A stretch of DNA of 9,779 nt, taken from contig JAGWUW010000063.1 of NCBI GenBank assembly GCA_028868235.1, positions 1 to 9,779 on the forward strand, given 5' to 3'. The translations under genes and the position numbers were made by a program. The notes under the pieces are model-generated. The model was not told where the DNA came from. It saw only the letters and a program-made list of their open reading frames with translations, and did no database searches. Below, piece after piece: positions 6,480-9,779 of the stretch. The DNA comes from Betaproteobacteria bacterium. GTDB lineage: Bacteria > Pseudomonadota > Gammaproteobacteria > Burkholderiales > Rhodocyclaceae. Position 1 is the stretch's first letter. Every line of letters starts with the position of its first letter.

Positions 6480-7964
6480 CTATTCCGCGGCGATCGCGGT
6501 CATCGTCGTCTGTCCTCTTGCTGGCCGGTGGTCGATTACCCATCTGACTGACCGACGCATCGGCTCGATGCCGTCGTGTGGCAGACCCGCCGGGTTGGTA
6601 TTGAATTCCTGGTAGACGCCGGCCGGATCCCCTCCCGACAACGGCACGAACTGTTGAACACCGGCAAGCGCGAAGGGGGCGATCACGCGATCACGCATCG
6701 ATTCCGGATAAATCCCGACGTTCTGGGTAGTATCGTCACACCACTTGATTGCATCGAACAAGTCCGCGACCGGGACCAGGTTCACCATGCGATTGTTGAG
6801 CTGTTCGTAGAAGTCGACACGGTCCGGGAAGCGCGAAATGACTACGCCGCCTTCCACCGTGTTACCGATCACGGTATAGAAGTCTTCCTCCATCGCTGCG
6901 GACTTCAGCTCAGCCTCAAGCTCGAGGTTGAGAGCATCGGCGGGTGTCGAGAAGAACGCAGGCAGAGTCCCGTAAGCTGCGGCAATACGCCGTCCAAGGT
7001 CCTCGACCTTGGCAAGGCTGTCCTCGTCCTCGCCGCACTCGACATAGACCAAGCGTGTGTTGACACAGGCAGTCTGGTTCATCAACCCGGACATGACGGC
7101 AATACCGGTGGCCGCTTCGTTCATTGCCGCCTCACTCTCCAGCGCCTCGGCTCCGATCAGCGAGACCGAGAACTTGGGATTGTGCGCGATCAGGTCAAGG
7201 CCGGGCTGGAGAAACTTCTGGATGTGCTTGACCGAGCTCATCCCGCCCCAGGCAGTAATCTTGTCTATCCGTGTGGTGCGAACGATTTGCTGCTCCATCG
7301 CCTCGTCCCCGCCCTTCCAATAGGCGACGGCAATGTGCCTCGTCACCGGGTGCGAGGCGTCGAGTTCGATCATGGTGCGGGCTATGGCGCTGGCAGTCAG
7401 TGGATCGTTGGAAGGCGACTTGATCAGGATGTCGGACTTGGTCAAAGCACCGCCAATAATAGTCGTCGCTGCAACAACCGGGACGTTGCCAGCGGTAATG
7501 TGGAGCTGGCGTGTGCCGACAGCACGAATGCGATGACGTCCTTCCAAATTTTCACGTGGCACCCAGCCATCCAAATAGGCGCTGCCAATAGTCTGTTCGA
7601 CCCGTTCGCTCAGAACGGCACCATCAAACATCGCCGGCAGACGTTCGTAAACCGACCGGAGAATCGGCTCGGAAAGCCCGCCAGCGAGCAGTCCAAGCTC
7701 AAAGCTTTCCTGGAAAAAGGCGTTGTCCTCGAGCCGCAGCCTCTTGCCGACCTCCACCAGAAATTCGATGATCTGACTGGTGGGCGTCTCCATCAGGTCG
7801 CTTAGCAGCACCGGATTGCCCAGTACGAGGTCGTGGATGTGTCGATGCGGATCGGGCGAGCGGAATTGAGCTCCCCCGCGACCGTAGAACAGTTCCGAAT
7901 CCTCCCCCTCGGGCCGGATGATGCGACCGCGGGCGACGATAGGAATTTCGCGGATCTCTGTCAT
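6480..7964 (-). CDS. luxC: LuxC-like acyl-CoA / acyl-protein reductase
   Basis: From ATG 7964 the protein has 494 residues, similar to bacterial LuxC. The start is fixed by GGAGGG (7973-7978) eight bases upstream, inside the end of luxE; the open frame further upstream only overlaps luxE. Family features in order are HITAGNVP with ALTKSDILIKSPSNDP (155-188), which fit the nucleotide-binding region of this aldehyde-dehydrogenase-like fold; ITAWGG (236-241); NPKFSVSLIG (262-271); and the candidate catalytic cysteine C300 in NQTACVN. The enzyme would reduce an acyl group, received from CoA or from the acylated LuxE partner, to the aldehyde with NADPH. In bioluminescence this makes long-chain aldehyde; with no luciferase here, the product must serve something else. 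Only four bases separate it from luxE, implying translational coupling. Confidence 0.87.
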   Translation of the reverse strand: MTEIREIPIVARGRIIRPEGEDSELFYGRGGAQFRSPDPHRHIHDLVLGNPVLLSDLMETPTSQIIEFLVEVGKRLRLEDNAFFQESFELGLLAGGLSEPILRSVYERLPAMFDGAVLSERVEQTIGSAYLDGWVPRENLEGRHRIRAVGTRQLHITAGNVPVVAATTIIGGALTKSDILIKSPSNDPLTASAIARTMIELDASHPVTRHIAVAYWKGGDEAMEQQIVRTTRIDKITAWGGMSSVKHIQKFLQPGLDLIAHNPKFSVSLIGAEALESEAAMNEAATGIAVMSGLMNQTACVNTRLVYVECGEDEDSLAKVEDLGRRIAAAYGTLPAFFSTPADALNLELEAELKSAAMEEDFYTVIGNTVEGGVVISRFPDRVDFYEQLNNRMVNLVPVADLFDAIKWCDDTTQNVGIYPESMRDRVIAPFALAGVQQFVPLSGGDPAGVYQEFNTNPAGLPHDGIEPMRRSVRWVIDHRPARGQTTMTAIAAE

Positions 7965-7968
7965 CGTC

Positions 7969-9375
7969 TCAGCCCTCCGACACAAACGCGAGGAAGTCGT
8001 CATAGGCCTTGGCGGTGCCGGCACAGGTAATCTTGTCGTCGCCGCCGTCCTTGTCGGCATAGCGCGAAATGGTCGGGCCGACGAAGGGCTGCTTCCAGCC
8101 GCAGCCACAGTCCTCTTCCCAATGTATCGTAACCTCGTCGCCAGAGATGAACCCGCCCCAATAGGTCTGTGCGAGCAGGTCGAAGAAGCCGAACCGGCCG
8201 GTTTGCTTGCCCTCGCGTGGCAATGGCTTCATCTCAGCGTCGAACAGCACGGGCACGATCATAGGCATGATATGGTAGTTGCCGTGACTGCAGCGCGGCG
8301 ACTGCGAGATCACTTCTGACATGCCGTAACATGTCCCAAGTTTTTCGATCCCGAAGAATTCGCAGACATAGGCTTCCCAATCCGGCAGATCGTGCTTGAA
8401 GCCTTTCAGCCCTCCGCCATAAAAGGCGATCGAGCCCGGCGCGAATGAGGGCTTAACGCCTTTGGCCGAACCATCGAGCGCGGTTCGCAAAAGATCGCCG
8501 CCAAGACCGGAAATCTTGACACGTTTGCCGCGGCAACCTTCGAACAGCGCCTTGAACCAATCGGCTAGATCCTGCGGGCGGCGCCTTGCCAACGCGATCA
8601 TTTCCTGTCGGGCCGACAGCAGTGCCGGATCCAGTCCCAACCGATCCAACTCACCACGATCCTCTGCGGCTTGCATGCGGCCAGCAAGTGACATTAGGTC
8701 GGCCGACATGTGCGTCTGGTAGAGCGTGTGATAATGCTCGACTCCGCCGGCAGCCAAAGTATTGAACATCATTGGCACCTTGAGCGCGGTCTGGTGCCCT
8801 CCACGATAGGACGGTGAAAAGGTCTCGACCTTGTCCACGTAAGGGTCAACCCCCAGACTGGCGTGCAGTGCGAGCATGTAGCTTCGTTCCCAAGCCGGAT
8901 ATTCGATTTGTGAGCGCGGTATGAAGCTGAGCTTGCCAGTGGTGCCAGACGAGGTGGTTACAAGCATCCCGAATTCGTCAAGGCGGTCGAGCCAAGCCTC
9001 AATCGTAGGCAGCCCCTCCAAATCCATACCAGAAAGGTCATGCGTGGTCAGTCGGCCGAGCCAGGCATGAAGCTTCGGAATGTTGCGGGTTTCGATCAGC
9101 GACAGTGGATAGTTCTTGAAGACACGATGATCGAACATGAGCGGCAGGGCATCCTCGATGCCGTCGATCCTGGTGACTGCTTCTTTCGATGCCAGCTTGT
9201 CCAACGCCGGAAGCAAGCCGTTCATCTGCTGGAACCGCAGGCAGAGGGCCTCGGTCTGTGGCTCGAGACAATCTCTCCAACTCATCGCATAGAGTGCGTC
9301 GAAGCCCAGCTCCGGCCAGAACTCAGGATGGGCTGGGTCAAGCGCGATCCCTGTCGCGGTCACAGCTTGAGCCAT
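7969..9375 (-). CDS. luxE: LuxE-like acyl-protein synthetase (adenylate-forming)
   Basis: This 468-residue protein starts at ATG 9375, with GGGAG (9383-9387) seven bases upstream; GTG 9381 would lie too close to that site. The ANL phosphate loop TTSSGTTGK is at 140-148, YGMSEV (the Y-G-x-S/T-E adenylation motif) at 350-355, and the conserved Asp in SGDE at 412-414. CSHGNYHIMP after YGMSEV resembles LuxE and PaaK-type enzymes. It would adenylate a free carboxylic acid, then carry the acyl group on a cysteine for reduction by LuxC. In Vibrio LuxE this cysteine lies about 14 residues from the C-terminus; here C451 in DDKITCAG lies 17 residues from the end and is the best candidate. The protein is about 90 residues longer than Vibrio LuxE (about 378). 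A CoA-ligase-like activity cannot be excluded. Confidence 0.85.
   Translation of the reverse strand: MAQAVTATGIALDPAHPEFWPELGFDALYAMSWRDCLEPQTEALCLRFQQMNGLLPALDKLASKEAVTRIDGIEDALPLMFDHRVFKNYPLSLIETRNIPKLHAWLGRLTTHDLSGMDLEGLPTIEAWLDRLDEFGMLVTTSSGTTGKLSFIPRSQIEYPAWERSYMLALHASLGVDPYVDKVETFSPSYRGGHQTALKVPMMFNTLAAGGVEHYHTLYQTHMSADLMSLAGRMQAAEDRGELDRLGLDPALLSARQEMIALARRRPQDLADWFKALFEGCRGKRVKISGLGGDLLRTALDGSAKGVKPSFAPGSIAFYGGGLKGFKHDLPDWEAYVCEFFGIEKLGTCYGMSEVISQSPRCSHGNYHIMPMIVPVLFDAEMKPLPREGKQTGRFGFFDLLAQTYWGGFISGDEVTIHWEEDCGCGWKQPFVGPTISRYADKDGGDDKITCAGTAKAYDDFLAFVSEG
7973..7978 (-). promoter_or_regulatory. Strong ribosome site for luxC inside luxE
   Basis: GGAGGG on the minus strand lies eight bases before the luxC ATG and overlaps the last codons of luxE, whose TGA is at 7969-7971. 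It decides the luxC start at 7964 and supports coupled translation of the two subunits. Confidence 0.75.
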
Positions 9376-9464
9376 AGTCACTCTCCCAAGATTTTGTTGA
9401 TCACTTTCTTAGCACGACTGCGCGGCGCACATCAATGCGCTTCATCAGCCGCAAAGGAAGATAA
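9376..9464 (-). promoter_or_regulatory. luxE upstream region with candidate promoter and inverted repeat
   Basis: This 89-base gap separates the upstream tetR stop from luxE. On the minus strand TTGATG (9430-9435) and CTAAGA (9407-9412) are 17 bases apart and could be a weak -35/-10 pair. The TTGATG sits exactly in the loop of a 5-base inverted repeat, GCGCA/TGCGC (9425-9440), and a TGATCA palindrome lies at 9398-9403. Either could be an operator for a TetR protein. The match to a consensus promoter is poor, and read-through from tetR is equally possible. Confidence 0.25.
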
Positions 9465-9779
9465 TCAGCCGAATTCTTCCAGCAGACTGTCCAGCAGCGT
9501 TTTGACCTCCTCATGACCTTCGGTCATGCCCAGTGCTGCTTCCCTCGCCATAACCAGCGAGACACTGTGGAGGATGAACGCTAGAGCAACCGGAGTTGCG
9601 GGTGATATGTCGATTCCGCGTGCGCCGGCATCCTGGGCAATAATTGCCGAAATCAGCTTTCGCGCCTTGGCTAGATATCCATTGTACACCTCGCGAACTC
9701 GCTCGTTGTGGCTGGCCAAGGATACGAAGGCGAATGACATTCTTGCGTCGAGCCCCTGATTGAGCTCTTTCCAGATTGC
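9465..9779 (-). CDS. TetR-family regulator, C-terminal part (cut by right edge)
   Basis: The frame is open from the right edge to a TGA at 9465-9467, giving 104 residues with no start in view other than internal ATGs. The sequence is all-helical: FAFVSLASHNERVREVYNGY, then AKARKLISAIIAQD, then a hydrophobic segment ALAFILHSVSLVMAREAAL. This is the usual C-terminal ligand-binding and dimerisation domain of TetR regulators. The DNA-binding domain would lie outside the window. It is on the same strand as luxE and luxC, 89 bases upstream of luxE, so it is a likely local regulator of that pair and possibly co-transcribed with it. Family assignment rests on pattern rather than on a helix-turn-helix, so confidence is moderate. 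Confidence 0.7.
   Translation of the reverse strand, partial: AIWKELNQGLDARMSFAFVSLASHNERVREVYNGYLAKARKLISAIIAQDAGARGIDISPATPVALAFILHSVSLVMAREAALGMTEGHEEVKTLLDSLLEEFG

Noticed and set aside
6576..7805. A 409-codon open frame on the plus strand, opposite luxC
   Set aside because: It is fully antisense to luxC, which has clear family motifs, a strong ribosome site and coupling to luxE. The antisense protein shows no recognisable domain and has the composition expected of a GC-rich shadow frame.
7965..8108. Upstream extension of luxC by 48 residues
   Set aside because: The extension lies wholly within luxE, is Ala/Pro/Arg-rich and unlike LuxC, whereas ATG 7964 has GGAGGG at good spacing.
1..9779. 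Complete bioluminescence operon
   Set aside because: Only luxE and luxC-like genes are present; no luciferase alpha/beta-like or acyltransferase-like sequence occurs in the window.

Overview
The window reads as a lipid or acid catabolism region of a Gram-negative bacterium with fairly high GC. The protein styles suggest an alphaproteobacterium, most likely a sphingomonad (Novosphingobium or Sphingobium type): hydratase-2 (MaoC), CaiB/racemase, acyl-CoA dehydrogenase, ACMSD-like amidohydrolase and LuxC/LuxE-like proteins together. That placement is an inference from protein resemblance; there is no rRNA or tRNA to anchor it. Both edges cut genes.

Left part (1-2804). A Nudix hydrolase runs off the left edge on the minus strand. 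It is divergent from an acyl-CoA dehydrogenase, and the 209-base gap between them holds strong, interleaved inverted repeats. The dehydrogenase is followed on the same strand by an ACMSD-like metal-dependent amidohydrolase, probably in one operon.

Middle (2823-5611). An alpha-methylacyl-CoA racemase of the CaiB/BaiF family faces the amidohydrolase tail to tail. It is divergent from a MaoC/hydratase-2 protein that keeps only the C-terminal, catalytic hot-dog domain. A ten-helix EamA/DMT permease follows, with a hairpin terminator overlapping its stop codon.

Right part (5737-9779). A complete TetR regulator lies convergent to a two-gene minus-strand operon in the order luxE-like (acyl-protein synthetase, ANL fold) then luxC-like (acyl-CoA/acyl-protein reductase), joined by a 4-base gap. 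A second TetR gene, cut by the right edge, lies upstream of luxE on the same strand. There is no luciferase (luxAB) or acyltransferase (luxD) in view.

Together, the racemase, dehydrogenase, hydratase-2 remnant and possible CoA diphosphatase resemble the set used elsewhere for alpha-methyl-branched acyl-CoAs (isoprenoid or sterol side chains). LuxE and LuxC supply a separate ATP- and NADPH-type route from a free acid to an aldehyde. The substrate is not visible in the sequence. The most interesting object is this LuxE-LuxC carboxylic-acid reductase module, bracketed by two TetR regulators, in a catabolic neighbourhood. No CRISPR array, insertion sequence, tRNA, rRNA or replication origin was seen, and no gene-free stretch exceeds 300 bases.
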